From positions 1 to 28,461 of the IMG/VR virus record IMGVR_UViG_3300025849_000160: 28,461 nt of DNA. One strand, 5' to 3'. This stretch comes from a virus. Shown here in pieces: positions 6,641-13,238 of the stretch. The position numbers and the translations under genes are program-made. How positions within the stretch are numbered: the stretch's first letter is position 1; each line of letters starts with the position of its first letter. Under the pieces are notes generated by a model. The model made no database searches, had not been told where the DNA came from, and saw only the letters and a program-made list of their open reading frames with translations.

Positions 6641-7173
6641 CCCCAGAGAAAACAATCGAGGAATTGTTCAAACGTCATAAGCTCTGGCTCGGCTTTGCAC
6701 GTCAATACATAACAAAGTCAAACATGATGCAGACTGAGGATGTTGTCCAAACAGCTTACATCAAAATACTTGTCCTTTTAAGAAACAACAAAGGCAAAAC
6801 AATCAATGACACTTATTTTTTTAACACAATAAAATATATCTGTTTCGATGATGCAAAAAGAGCCTGGGATCCTCTCAAACATGCCTGGTCAGGAACTGGA
6901 GATTTGAGAAGTGGTGATATTCAAAATCTGGAGGATCAAAGAGAACCAACAAGAGAGGATTTGGATGTCATCATGAAAAGCATTGACGACTATGTTGAAA
7001 CCTTTTATCATTTTGACAAACTTCTTTTCAATGCTTATCGATATGAGTTTCGATCAATTAGAAAACTTTCACAGGCGACAAAAATCGGACATGTTCAAGT
7101 GTTTGAAACAGTCAAGAGATGCAAAGAAAAAATCAACGATAAATTAAAATTCAAATATTATGGGAAAGAATAG
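6637..7173 (+). CDS. Sigma-70-family-like RNA polymerase sigma factor
   Basis: A 178-residue protein with the two-domain plan of small sigma factors. The region-2-like part (about residues 10-78) includes HKLWLGFARQYITKSNMM, TEDVVQTAYIKIL and YFFNTIKYICFDDAKRAWDP. The region-4-like HTH (about 130-172) includes FRSIRKLSQATKIGHVQVFE and TVKRCKEKI. It would redirect host RNA polymerase. Its place just before the terminase genes makes it a candidate activator of late transcription, comparable in role to Q or late sigma factors. It overlaps the preceding gene by ATGA and the next gene by 14 bases. The sigma family call is good; the target promoters are not known. Confidence 0.75.
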   Translation: MTPEKTIEELFKRHKLWLGFARQYITKSNMMQTEDVVQTAYIKILVLLRNNKGKTINDTYFFNTIKYICFDDAKRAWDPLKHAWSGTGDLRSGDIQNLEDQREPTREDLDVIMKSIDDYVETFYHFDKLLFNAYRYEFRSIRKLSQATKIGHVQVFETVKRCKEKINDKLKFKYYGKE

Positions 7174-7570
7174 AAAGAAAAAAGAGAGAATCAAAGGACT
7201 AGGAGATGCAGTTCATGCAGTCACCTCAGCTCTAGGAATTGACAAGGTGGTCAAAAAGACATTTGATGCAGCTGGTCTGGATTGCGGATGTGATGAAAGG
7301 AGAAAACGATGGAATGAACTTGTCCCCTTTACACGACAACCATATGATTGTCTCACTGAAAACGAATATAAAGAGCTCACAGTCATTTTCACAGAGCGAG
7401 GGGATATTATCACCATGGAGATGCAGAAACGTCTAAGAAACATCTCTGATCGCATTTACAGAGAGAGAACAGAGATGAGTTCATGTGGATCATGTATCCG
7501 AACACTCCACAAGAAAATGAAAGCTATTTGGGAAAACTACAAAGAGGATGAGGAAAAGAATCAAGACTGA
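7160..7570 (+). CDS. Conserved phage protein with paired cysteines
   Basis: A 136-residue protein that starts very basic (MGKNRKKKERIKGLGDAVHA). An amphipathic helix (SALGIDKVVKKTFDAAG) leads to a DCGCDERRKRWNELVPF motif (Cys43, Cys45). A second pair, SSCGSCIRTLHKKM (Cys107, Cys110), is near the C-terminus, so the four cysteines could bind zinc. I associate this 'GLGD...GIDKxV...DCGCxxRR' pattern with Bacteroidota phages, where it often lies near the terminase, but I know no function. A nucleic-acid-binding or packaging accessory role is a guess. It overlaps the following ParB-like gene by 23 bases. Confidence 0.6.
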   Translation: MGKNRKKKERIKGLGDAVHAVTSALGIDKVVKKTFDAAGLDCGCDERRKRWNELVPFTRQPYDCLTENEYKELTVIFTERGDIITMEMQKRLRNISDRIYRERTEMSSCGSCIRTLHKKMKAIWENYKEDEEKNQD

Positions 7571-7997
7571 GCTGCTCAAAGCTCATCCAGACAATCCCAG
7601 ATGGATCAGATCAAAAGACTTTGACAATCTGGTTGAATCGATCAAGAACTTTCCAGAGATGCTCAAGATCAGACCGATTGTGTGCAACCTGGATCATGTT
7701 GTCCTGGGAGGCAATCAACGTCTCCAGGCTGTGAGAGAACTCGAATGGAAATTTGTTGAGGTTGAGGTTGTCGATCTCACAGAGGATCAGCAAAAAGAGT
7801 TTTTGATCAAAGACAACAACAGCTCGGGTGACTGGAACATGGACATGATTGCAAATCAATTTGACATGACTCAACTGGAGGACTGGGGGATGAAACTTCC
7901 TGAGTTTGCATTTGATGCCAATGACCTGGACTTTGATCCAGACAGAGGAGAAACAACAAAAGATCAAACAGAAAAATGTGATTATTGTGGGAAATAA
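7548..7997 (+). CDS. ParB-like N-terminal domain protein beside the terminase
   Basis: A 149-residue protein with a clear ParB/Spo0J N-terminal fold. HPDNPRWIRSKDFDNLVESI (about 13-32) is followed by RPIVCNLDHVVLGGNQRLQA, with GGNQR at residues 54-58, then EFLIKDNNSSGDWNMDMI. Many phage relatives fuse this domain to a DNA methyltransferase; here it stands alone and ends with an acidic tail and a single CDYCGK knuckle, half of a zinc ribbon. It lies just before the terminase small subunit, a position that suggests marking or recognising DNA for packaging, though this is inference. The sequence is unrelated enough to the ParB protein at 4927 to be a separate lineage. Confidence 0.75.
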   Translation: MRKRIKTELLKAHPDNPRWIRSKDFDNLVESIKNFPEMLKIRPIVCNLDHVVLGGNQRLQAVRELEWKFVEVEVVDLTEDQQKEFLIKDNNSSGDWNMDMIANQFDMTQLEDWGMKLPEFAFDANDLDFDPDRGETTKDQTEKCDYCGK

Positions 7998-7998
7998 T

Positions 7999-8352
7999 GT
8001 GACAAAATATGACACTAAAAAAAAGGCAGTGATCAACGCAATGGAGAAATCCATGGGCATTGTCACTCAAGCCTGTAAACTGGCAGACATATCCAGAGAA
8101 ACATTCTATCGATGGATGAGAGAAGATGATGAGTTCCAGGAGCTAGTGACCCAGGCATCCGAACAGGCAAAAGATTTTGTCGAGTCCAAATTGTATGAAC
8201 AGATCTCTGAGGGAAATGTGCCCTCCATTATTTTCTACATGAAAACAAAATGCAAGGATCGAGGCTATGTCGAAAGAACAGAACACTCAATCCAGCAATT
8301 TATTGAACAACCACTTTTTCCAGATGTTTCAGAGGACGACAGCGATCAATAA
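7999..8352 (+). CDS. Terminase small subunit
   Basis: DNA-recognition subunit of the packaging motor. The HTH is VTQACKLADISRETFYRWMR, followed by DDEFQELVTQASEQAKDFVE and the typical oligomerisation segment LYEQISEGNVPSIIFYMKTK. I place the start at GTG 7999, directly after the upstream stop, giving 117 residues. The open frame reaches back to an ATG at 7906, but that extra stretch overlaps the ParB gene by about 90 bases and its peptide looks unnatural; GTG 7978 and ATG 8041 are other options. The gene lies directly before the large subunit, as usual. Confidence 0.82.
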   Translation: MTKYDTKKKAVINAMEKSMGIVTQACKLADISRETFYRWMREDDEFQELVTQASEQAKDFVESKLYEQISEGNVPSIIFYMKTKCKDRGYVERTEHSIQQFIEQPLFPDVSEDDSDQ

Positions 8353-9484
8353 ACTCATGAGGCTCACAAAGCCTCTCAGGATCATCCCAGGAGGATCATC
8401 AGCATCCAAAACATTCGGGATCCTGGCATTGCTCATTGATCATGCAATCAAAAACAAAGACTCTGAGATCGATGTTGTGGGATCAGATATTCCCATGCTC
8501 AGGAGAGGAGCTGTCACCGACTTCAAAAAGATCCTCAAATGGACAAAGAGATGGAGAGAGGAGCAGTTCAACAGGACGACTCTGACATACAATTTCACCA
8601 ATGGATCAACCATTTCATTTTTCTCAGCAGATTCAGAGGCGAAAGTCAGGGGTGCCAGGAGACAGATCCTCTATTTGAATGAGGCAAATCGAATTGACTT
8701 TGAGACATTCTATGCATTACGGATCAGAACCTCAGCCTGGACAATAATCGATTTCAATCCGACATCAGAGTTCTGGGCACATCAGGAGTATGTGAATGAT
8801 CCAGATGCTGAATGGTTGACACTAACATACAAAGACAATGAGGCAGCTCCAGAGTCAGCTGTCCAGGAACTAGAGAAAGCCAGGATCAAGGGAGAGAATG
8901 GCAATGAGTACTGGAGGAATTTCTATGATGTCTATGGTCGTGGATTACCAGGAAAGCTCCAGGGAGCTGTGTTCCAAAACTGGGAGGAGGGAGACTTTGT
9001 CCAGAAAGGGACTGTCCTGTTTGGTCAAGATTATGGATTCGCCAAAGACAGTTCGACCCTGGTGAAAACATGCATCGATTCAGATCGGAGGATCATTTAT
9101 GCAGAGGAGTGTTTCTACAAAACAGGATTGACAACCTCAGAGATCAGATCACTGAATCACAAATATGCTGGAGAGACTTCTCTGATTGTTGGTGATGTCG
9201 CTGAGAAACGATTGATCCATGAGCTCAAACATGGAGAGCCCAGACTCAACATGGCAGAATCAATCAAAGGGAGAGACTCAGTCAATTTCGGGATTGCACT
9301 GATGCAAGACTACAAAATGATTGTCAAAGGTCAGAACCTGATCAAAGAGCTTAAAGGATATATCTGGCTCGACAAAGGATTGCCCAAACCTCTCCAGGGA
9401 GATCACATCATTGATGCTCTGAGATATGCAGTCACCTATCAACTAAACAACAAACGAGCAGGAGAATATCATCTTTTTACCTAG
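8324..9484 (+). CDS. Terminase large subunit
   Basis: ATPase and nuclease of the headful-type packaging motor, 386 residues from ATG 8324. The deviant Walker A is IPGGSSASKTF (about 21-31) and Walker B is ILYLNEAN (115-122). The RNase H-like nuclease shows FGQDYGF (Asp236), IVGDVAEKR (Asp291) and GDHIIDALRYA (Asp360, Asp364). I chose 8324 because MFQRTTAINKL fits the usual N-terminus of this family in Bacteroidota phages. ATG 8267 would overlap the small subunit by 86 bases, while ATG 8357 would begin just after its stop. All catalytic residues are present, so it should be functional. Confidence 0.93.
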   Translation: MFQRTTAINKLMRLTKPLRIIPGGSSASKTFGILALLIDHAIKNKDSEIDVVGSDIPMLRRGAVTDFKKILKWTKRWREEQFNRTTLTYNFTNGSTISFFSADSEAKVRGARRQILYLNEANRIDFETFYALRIRTSAWTIIDFNPTSEFWAHQEYVNDPDAEWLTLTYKDNEAAPESAVQELEKARIKGENGNEYWRNFYDVYGRGLPGKLQGAVFQNWEEGDFVQKGTVLFGQDYGFAKDSSTLVKTCIDSDRRIIYAEECFYKTGLTTSEIRSLNHKYAGETSLIVGDVAEKRLIHELKHGEPRLNMAESIKGRDSVNFGIALMQDYKMIVKGQNLIKELKGYIWLDKGLPKPLQGDHIIDALRYAVTYQLNNKRAGEYHLFT

Positions 9485-9516
9485 ATAACACTAAACAAAA
9501 AAAACGTTCAACAAAT

Positions 9517-10191
9517 ATGCAAGCAGAAATCACAATTCCCTCAAGCATGAAAGAAATCACTGTTGACCAGTGGATGAAGTTCACAGCAATGACAAAAGAC
9601 ATTGTTGATGATGAGGTTTTCTTGATGGAAAAAACAGTCGAGATCCTTTGCAACATTCCCCTGGAGACAGTGAGAAAAATTCAGTATCAATCAGTCAGTC
9701 ACATGTGTGCTGCCTTGTCTGATATATTTGAGCAGGATCCACAATTTGAAAGATCATTTGTCATGGATGGGATCGAGTATGGATTCATCCCACAACTTGA
9801 TGACATCTCATTTGGTGAATACGTTGATCTTGACACCTTTCTCACAGATGAAAACAACTTGCACAAAGCCATGGCTGTTTTATATAGACCAATCAAACAA
9901 AAATTTTCAGATCATTATTTGATTGAGGACTATGATCCAGGCACGAAAAAGAAAATGAAATCGATGCCGATATATTATGCACTGGGAGCCCTGGGTTTTT
10001 TTTTGAATTTAAAGAACGAATTATTGAACAATACCCTGAATTATTTGGAGCAGACAACTCTGAATCTGACACCTCAGCAAAGGCTGGATTTGCAGAAAAA
10101 TGGAGCTGGTATCCGAGCATCTGGCACTGTGCTGGAGGAAGCCTTGCAAAATTTGACTATGTCACAGGATTACCTCTCACAACCTGCCTGA
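9517..10191 (+). CDS. Tail assembly chaperone-like protein, zero-frame product
   Basis: A 224-residue protein of a family I associate with Bacteroidota siphophages. The N-terminal part includes SMKEITVDQWMKFTAMTKDI, the centre FIPQLDDISFGEYVDLDTFL and KAMAVLYRPIKQKF, and then MPIYYALGALGFFLNLKNEL. At residues 160-163 the gene crosses nine Ts. The zero frame continues for about 60 residues, including LQKNGAGI and LEEALQNLT, and stops at 10189-10191. By analogy with lambda gpG it would bind and solubilise the tape measure during tail assembly. A companion -1 frame product is described separately. The function is inferred from the overlapping-frame layout, the tail-gene context and family memory. 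Confidence 0.7.
   Translation: MQAEITIPSSMKEITVDQWMKFTAMTKDIVDDEVFLMEKTVEILCNIPLETVRKIQYQSVSHMCAALSDIFEQDPQFERSFVMDGIEYGFIPQLDDISFGEYVDLDTFLTDENNLHKAMAVLYRPIKQKFSDHYLIEDYDPGTKKKMKSMPIYYALGALGFFLNLKNELLNNTLNYLEQTTLNLTPQQRLDLQKNGAGIRASGTVLEEALQNLTMSQDYLSQPA
9996..10005 (+). promoter_or_regulatory. Slippery sequence TTTTTTTTTG
   Basis: Nine consecutive Ts followed by G. The zero frame reads GGT TTT TTT TTG, so both T-TTT-TTT and T-TTT-TTG allow a -1 slip with full or near-full re-pairing. The run could also cause transcriptional slippage, since adding one U gives the same frame change. I did not identify a clear downstream stimulatory structure by eye. Confidence 0.65.
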
Positions 10192-10262
10192 CCTTTCTGG
10201 CATTTGAAAAGGAAAAAAACGAAATAGAAACACAACAGTTGAGAAATGGAAAACAGAGTTGA
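9996..10262 (+). CDS. Probable -1 frameshift extension of the tail chaperone (G-T-like)
   Basis: In the -1 frame relative to 9517 there is an open frame from 9936 to the TGA at 10260-10262 with no ATG or GTG, and no TTG until 10239, so it has no ordinary way to start. Downstream of the T run it encodes a convincing protein: EFKERIIEQYPELFG, then AEKWSWYPSIWHCAGGS, then KFDYVTGLPLTTCLTFLAFE and KEKNEIE. This pattern resembles chaperone C-terminal domains of Bacteroidota phages. A slip on the T run would join about 162 zero-frame residues to 86 from this frame, a product of about 248 residues. Its end overlaps the next gene by 17 bases. The open frame and missing start are seen; the frameshift is inferred. 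Confidence 0.7.
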   Translation, partial: FFFEFKERIIEQYPELFGADNSESDTSAKAGFAEKWSWYPSIWHCAGGSLAKFDYVTGLPLTTCLTFLAFEKEKNEIETQQLRNGKQS

Positions 10263-10518
10263 TTTAATTGACAAACTATACGATCTCGGAGTCATGGATG
10301 ACAATGATCAATTGTTGCTGTCAAATGGTTTTGATGATGCAATTATCGGAATCACAGCCATTCATCCAAAGAGAGTCATTTATGATTATTACAAAGCTGT
10401 TGACATACTTATGAGAGAAGATGGAGACATGGATCTGGATGAGGTCATCGAATGGCTAGAGGATCACATCAGTCATGATCTAGGAGAGCAAACACCAATT
10501 TTTATCAAAGCGATATGA
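10246..10518 (+). CDS. Conserved small phage protein, unknown
   Basis: A 90-residue acidic protein. The core reads GFDDAIIGITAIHPKRVIYD, then YYKAVDILMREDGDMDLDEV and IEWLEDHISHD, ending GEQTPIFIKAI. This 'AxIGI...VxYDYYKxxDILM...xxEExIEWxE...GExTPIFI' pattern recurs in many unrelated phages as a small hypothetical protein, but I know no established function. The start lies 17 bases inside the -1 frame chaperone extension and its stop overlaps the next start by ATGA. It is therefore part of the tail assembly operon, although homologues in other phages are not tied to tails. Confidence 0.7.
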   Translation: MENRVDLIDKLYDLGVMDDNDQLLLSNGFDDAIIGITAIHPKRVIYDYYKAVDILMREDGDMDLDEVIEWLEDHISHDLGEQTPIFIKAI

Positions 10519-10949
10519 ATACACTTTACAAAATAGTTGACGATATAAAAGGGATCCTGGAAAATGAGCCAGGGATCAACACTGTCTCATATGGAAACAT
10601 CGATGATGTTGATCTGACAAAGACAACCATTTATCCACTCGCTCACTCTATTCCAGGAAATGCAACAATCCAGGACAGAGTGATCCTGATGAACTTTTCA
10701 ATCATCCTGATGGATCTGGTTGATTTTAACAAGAAAGGGACAGACAATGAGCAGGATGTGCTTAACAGCCTTTTGGCAATTTCAGCTCGATTCGATGCTG
10801 AGATGAAAAGATCACAATTGTATCGGAATGATTATGAGCTCCAGGGATCAATCGACTGTGAGCCCTTTGTTGAAAGATTTGAAAACAATGCAGCTGGCTG
10901 GACTTTGTCTTTCACAGTAGCAATGAGAAATGAAATGACCAGTTGTTAA
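10515..10949 (+). CDS. Putative tail terminator/minor tail protein
   Basis: A 144-residue protein with an alpha-beta pattern: YKIVDDIKGILENEPGINTV, SYGNIDDVDLTKTTIYPLAH, RVILMNFSIILMDLVDFN, and a C-terminal strand GWTLSFTVAMRNEMT. The length and layout fit tail-terminator or head-tail joining proteins (lambda gpU type), which cap the tail tube. The neighbours are the chaperone upstream and an HK97 gp10-like protein downstream, the usual connector cluster. It is translationally coupled on both sides (ATGA before, TAATG after). The specific role is inferred from size and position. Confidence 0.55.
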   Translation: MNTLYKIVDDIKGILENEPGINTVSYGNIDDVDLTKTTIYPLAHSIPGNATIQDRVILMNFSIILMDLVDFNKKGTDNEQDVLNSLLAISARFDAEMKRSQLYRNDYELQGSIDCEPFVERFENNAAGWTLSFTVAMRNEMTSC

Positions 10950-11515
10950 TGAACATCAAAGAGACAAACAAAGCACTGAGCGAATGGGCAAATTTAATTG
11001 TCAAGGATGCACGATCCAATGCAGCACGAGAGTTTGGATCTGATTCAAACCTGGCATCTGCAATTGATTCTGAGGTCAAAGCATCAAAAAACTCAATAAA
11101 GATTTCATTCACTCCAGGATATGCCTCTTTTGTCGATCTAGGGGTCAGAGGAAACAAAGGAATCCTCAAAGATGGGAGACGATCATCGCCATATCAGTAT
11201 GGAAATAAAATGCCTCCCACATATGCCCTGGATAAATGGGCAATCAAAAAACTGCCAAAAGCAACCAGAAATGCAAAAGGTCAATTTGTAAAAAGGGAAT
11301 CACTCAAGTTTGCAATCGCAAAAAACATCCAACAATATGGCATCAAACAAACGCTTTTTTTCACTAGACCATTTGAAAAGTATTTTAAAATCTTACCTAA
11401 ATACATCACTCAAGCATATGGAGAGGATGTGGCGAAATATTATGTCACAGCTTTCAAAGATTCAATCAGTGATCAGTTCAAAATTGCAGCTGAGAAAGCT
11501 CAAAAATTCAATTAA
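10949..11515 (+). CDS. HK97 gp10-like tail completion/connector protein (putative)
   Basis: A 188-residue protein beginning in a TAATG overlap. The N-terminal helix (NKALSEWANLIVKDARSNAA) is followed by KISFTPGYASFVDLGVRGNK, a motif typical of gp10-like neck proteins in which a 'Y-x-FVDxGxxG' strand-turn is conserved. A basic loop and a helical C-terminus follow (AYGEDVAKYYVTAFKDSISD). Such proteins join tail to neck. I prefer ATG 10949 over a TTG six bases earlier because of the stop-start overlap. The family match is by pattern and context. Confidence 0.6.
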   Translation: MNIKETNKALSEWANLIVKDARSNAAREFGSDSNLASAIDSEVKASKNSIKISFTPGYASFVDLGVRGNKGILKDGRRSSPYQYGNKMPPTYALDKWAIKKLPKATRNAKGQFVKRESLKFAIAKNIQQYGIKQTLFFTRPFEKYFKILPKYITQAYGEDVAKYYVTAFKDSISDQFKIAAEKAQKFN

Positions 11516-11519
11516 AATC

Positions 11520-12290
11520 ATGTCAAGAAAAATCAACGTCAGATCTCCATTTTATCTTTTTGTCAAACCGACACCTGGACAGACAACGACAACCACAACT
11601 GAGGCAACAACAACAACCTCAACAACGACAGATGCTGCAACTACCACTCAAGCAGCAACGACCACTCAGGCTGCAACAACGAGCACATCAACTCAGGCTG
11701 CAACAACGAGCACCTCAACTCAAGCAGCAACAACAACAACAACTCAAGCAGCAACAACGAGCACATCAACTGAGGCAACAACAACAACCTCAACAACGAG
11801 CACAACGACAGCAGCTCCATCTTGCACATCTTACACTCTAGTTGTTGATAGTGGTGAAACGACTGCTAATTGGTCATATGTTAGTTGTGAAGGAACATCA
11901 ATGACATGGTCTGGTGTGAGTGGTGATCAGGAAATTGTTTGTGCACAAAGCATTCCAACAAAGACATCAGGATATGGAAGCATCTTCACTGGAGCCGCTT
12001 GCTCAAGCTCAGGAACAACGACAACAGCTGCTTCGACGACAACCACGTCAACTACCACTCAAGCAGCAACGACCACGTCAACGACCGCTGCACCGAGTTG
12101 CACTGAATGGGAAATAAGCAATGAAGCAGATAGTCCCAGCGGTTTTGATGGTGATTATTCTTACACTAATTGCAGTGGAACTGTGCAAACAGGATATCTA
12201 GCATTTGGACAAACAGTTTATGTGTGTGCTCAATCTGTCACGTCTACACATCCCGATATAACATACTATGATACAGGAACGTCATGCTAA
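11520..12290 (+). CDS. Thr-rich (mucin-like) fibre protein with two Cys-containing modules
   Basis: A 256-residue protein. MSRKINVRSPFYLFVKPTPG is a likely anchor segment. Residues about 21-98 are almost entirely Thr, with Ser, Ala and Gln. A first module (99-about 165) starts APSCTSYTLVV and contains WSYVSCEG and IVCAQS. A second Thr-rich linker (about 166-190) leads to a second module (191-256) starting APSCTEWEIS with YSYTNCSG and YVCAQS. Each module has four cysteines in the same order, so they are diverged copies. The frame extends upstream to an ATG at 11310, but that lies inside the previous gene; ATG 11520 has a good A-rich leader. A virion fibre or adhesin role is inferred. Confidence 0.7.
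   Translation: MSRKINVRSPFYLFVKPTPGQTTTTTTEATTTTSTTTDAATTTQAATTTQAATTSTSTQAATTSTSTQAATTTTTQAATTSTSTEATTTTSTTSTTTAAPSCTSYTLVVDSGETTANWSYVSCEGTSMTWSGVSGDQEIVCAQSIPTKTSGYGSIFTGAACSSSGTTTTAASTTTTSTTTQAATTTSTTAAPSCTEWEISNEADSPSGFDGDYSYTNCSGTVQTGYLAFGQTVYVCAQSVTSTHPDITYYDTGTSC
11578..11813 (+). repeat. Low-complexity CAA/ACN tandem repeats coding for Thr tract
   Basis: Imperfect tandem repeats built on ACA/ACC/ACG and CAA-type triplets, including units of about 27 bases that encode TQAATTSTS. A 28-base segment at 11638-11665 recurs exactly at 12049-12076 in the second linker. Such DNA can change length by slippage or recombination without breaking the frame when whole units are lost. Confidence 0.8.
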
Positions 12291-12302
12291 AAAAAAAAAA
12301 AA
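12289..12302 (+). repeat. A14 homopolymer at the glycosyltransferase start
   Basis: Fourteen consecutive As run from the fibre stop codon (TAA at 12288-12290) into the ATG at 12302. If translation starts at 12302 the run is an A-rich leader; if at 12284 it encodes Lys residues and any length change shifts the frame. Confidence 0.75.
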
Positions 12303-13231
12303 TGAAATATCTTTTATCACAGCCAGCTGTCAGATATTATGAATGGCAAATTGAAATTTCAATTAATTCACTGCTGGAAAATGGAGTTGACCCTGGAGAC
12401 ATTCACATTGTCTCTGGGATGCAGAATGGAATTGTTTCTCCTGGCTTTGATCTATTGCAAAAAAAATATCCTGAGATCATTTGGGCATTTTATCATGACA
12501 ATCGATCAGATCGCTCCAGAAAATACATTCCATCAATTAGACCACACCTCAACAAAAAACACTGGAGGAAGCATCCAGAGCTCCAGGATGAGGTCATCTT
12601 TTATATGGAAGCAGACACAATTTTAATCAAACCAATACCAAAAAAATTTAAACTCTCAAGCACATGGTTTCTATCAGACACAAAATCATACATCGGTCAC
12701 GACTACATCGTCAAAAAAGACAAACGTTTTCTCGACCTCTTTTGTGGTATCGTTAAAATTGATCCAGAGGTTGTCAAAGCAAACCAGGAGGGATCAGGAG
12801 GTGCTCAATATATCATGAAAGGATTGACTGAGCATTACTGGGAGAAAGTCGAGAGAGACTGTGTTGAGATCTACATTCAAGGATCAAAACTAAACCAGGA
12901 GATCAAAGCTGAGGATCCTGAGTGGCATGAGCTCCAGATCTGGACTGCATGCATGTGGGCACATCTTTGGAATGGATGGCTCCTGGGATATCAAACAGAA
13001 TGTCCAAAGGAACTTGATTTCACCTGGGCAACAGATCCAAAAGAAAACATTGTAAAAAACAGAATTTATCACAATGCAGGAGTCACAAAAAAACACAAAG
13101 GTCTGATGATGAAATCAGATTTTATCAATGAACTCCCATTTGATAAAAAATTAAATATAAATCAAAATCTCGCTGGCTCTTATTACTGGGCAAAAGTCCA
13201 AAAAGTAGGAAAAACCAGCTGCCTCAAATAG
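12302..13231 (+). CDS. Glycosyltransferase-like protein (GT-A type)
   Basis: A 309-residue protein from ATG 12302. The pattern fits a GT-A fold: SINSLLENG and DIHIVSG in the first Rossmann part, KKYPEIIWAFYHDN, then VIFYMEADTILIKPIP with an acidic EAD at 103-105 in the place of the DxD motif. Further on come SDTKSYIGHDYI, GSGGAQYIMKG, IWTACMWAHLWNGWLLG, and IYHNAGV near the end. No signal peptide or membrane segment is visible, so it would act in the cytoplasm. It lies between two genes whose products carry Thr/Ser-rich tracts, so virion protein O-glycosylation is an attractive role. ATG 12284 is an in-frame alternative, but fourteen As lie between the two. Confidence 0.7.
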   Translation: MKYLLSQPAVRYYEWQIEISINSLLENGVDPGDIHIVSGMQNGIVSPGFDLLQKKYPEIIWAFYHDNRSDRSRKYIPSIRPHLNKKHWRKHPELQDEVIFYMEADTILIKPIPKKFKLSSTWFLSDTKSYIGHDYIVKKDKRFLDLFCGIVKIDPEVVKANQEGSGGAQYIMKGLTEHYWEKVERDCVEIYIQGSKLNQEIKAEDPEWHELQIWTACMWAHLWNGWLLGYQTECPKELDFTWATDPKENIVKNRIYHNAGVTKKHKGLMMKSDFINELPFDKKLNINQNLAGSYYWAKVQKVGKTSCLK

Positions 13232-13238
13232 TAAAATT

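Noticed and set aside
7906-7998. Upstream extension of the terminase small subunit to ATG 7906
   Set aside because: It would overlap the ParB-like gene by about 90 bases, and the added peptide looks like a shadow of that gene; GTG 7999 directly after the stop is more sensible.
7611-8070. Long minus-strand frames opposite the second ParB gene and terminase small subunit
   Set aside because: They mirror a strongly supported plus-strand coding region and their translations are rich in Cys, His, Phe and Ile, typical of antisense shadows.
11310-11519. Upstream extension of the Thr-rich fibre to ATG 11310
   Set aside because: It lies wholly within the gp10-like gene in another frame, while ATG 11520 has an A-rich leader and gives a sensible N-terminus.
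11578-12089. Repeats in the fibre gene considered as a CRISPR-like array
   Set aside because: The repeats are triplet-based, keep the reading frame, encode Thr tracts and have no spacer structure.
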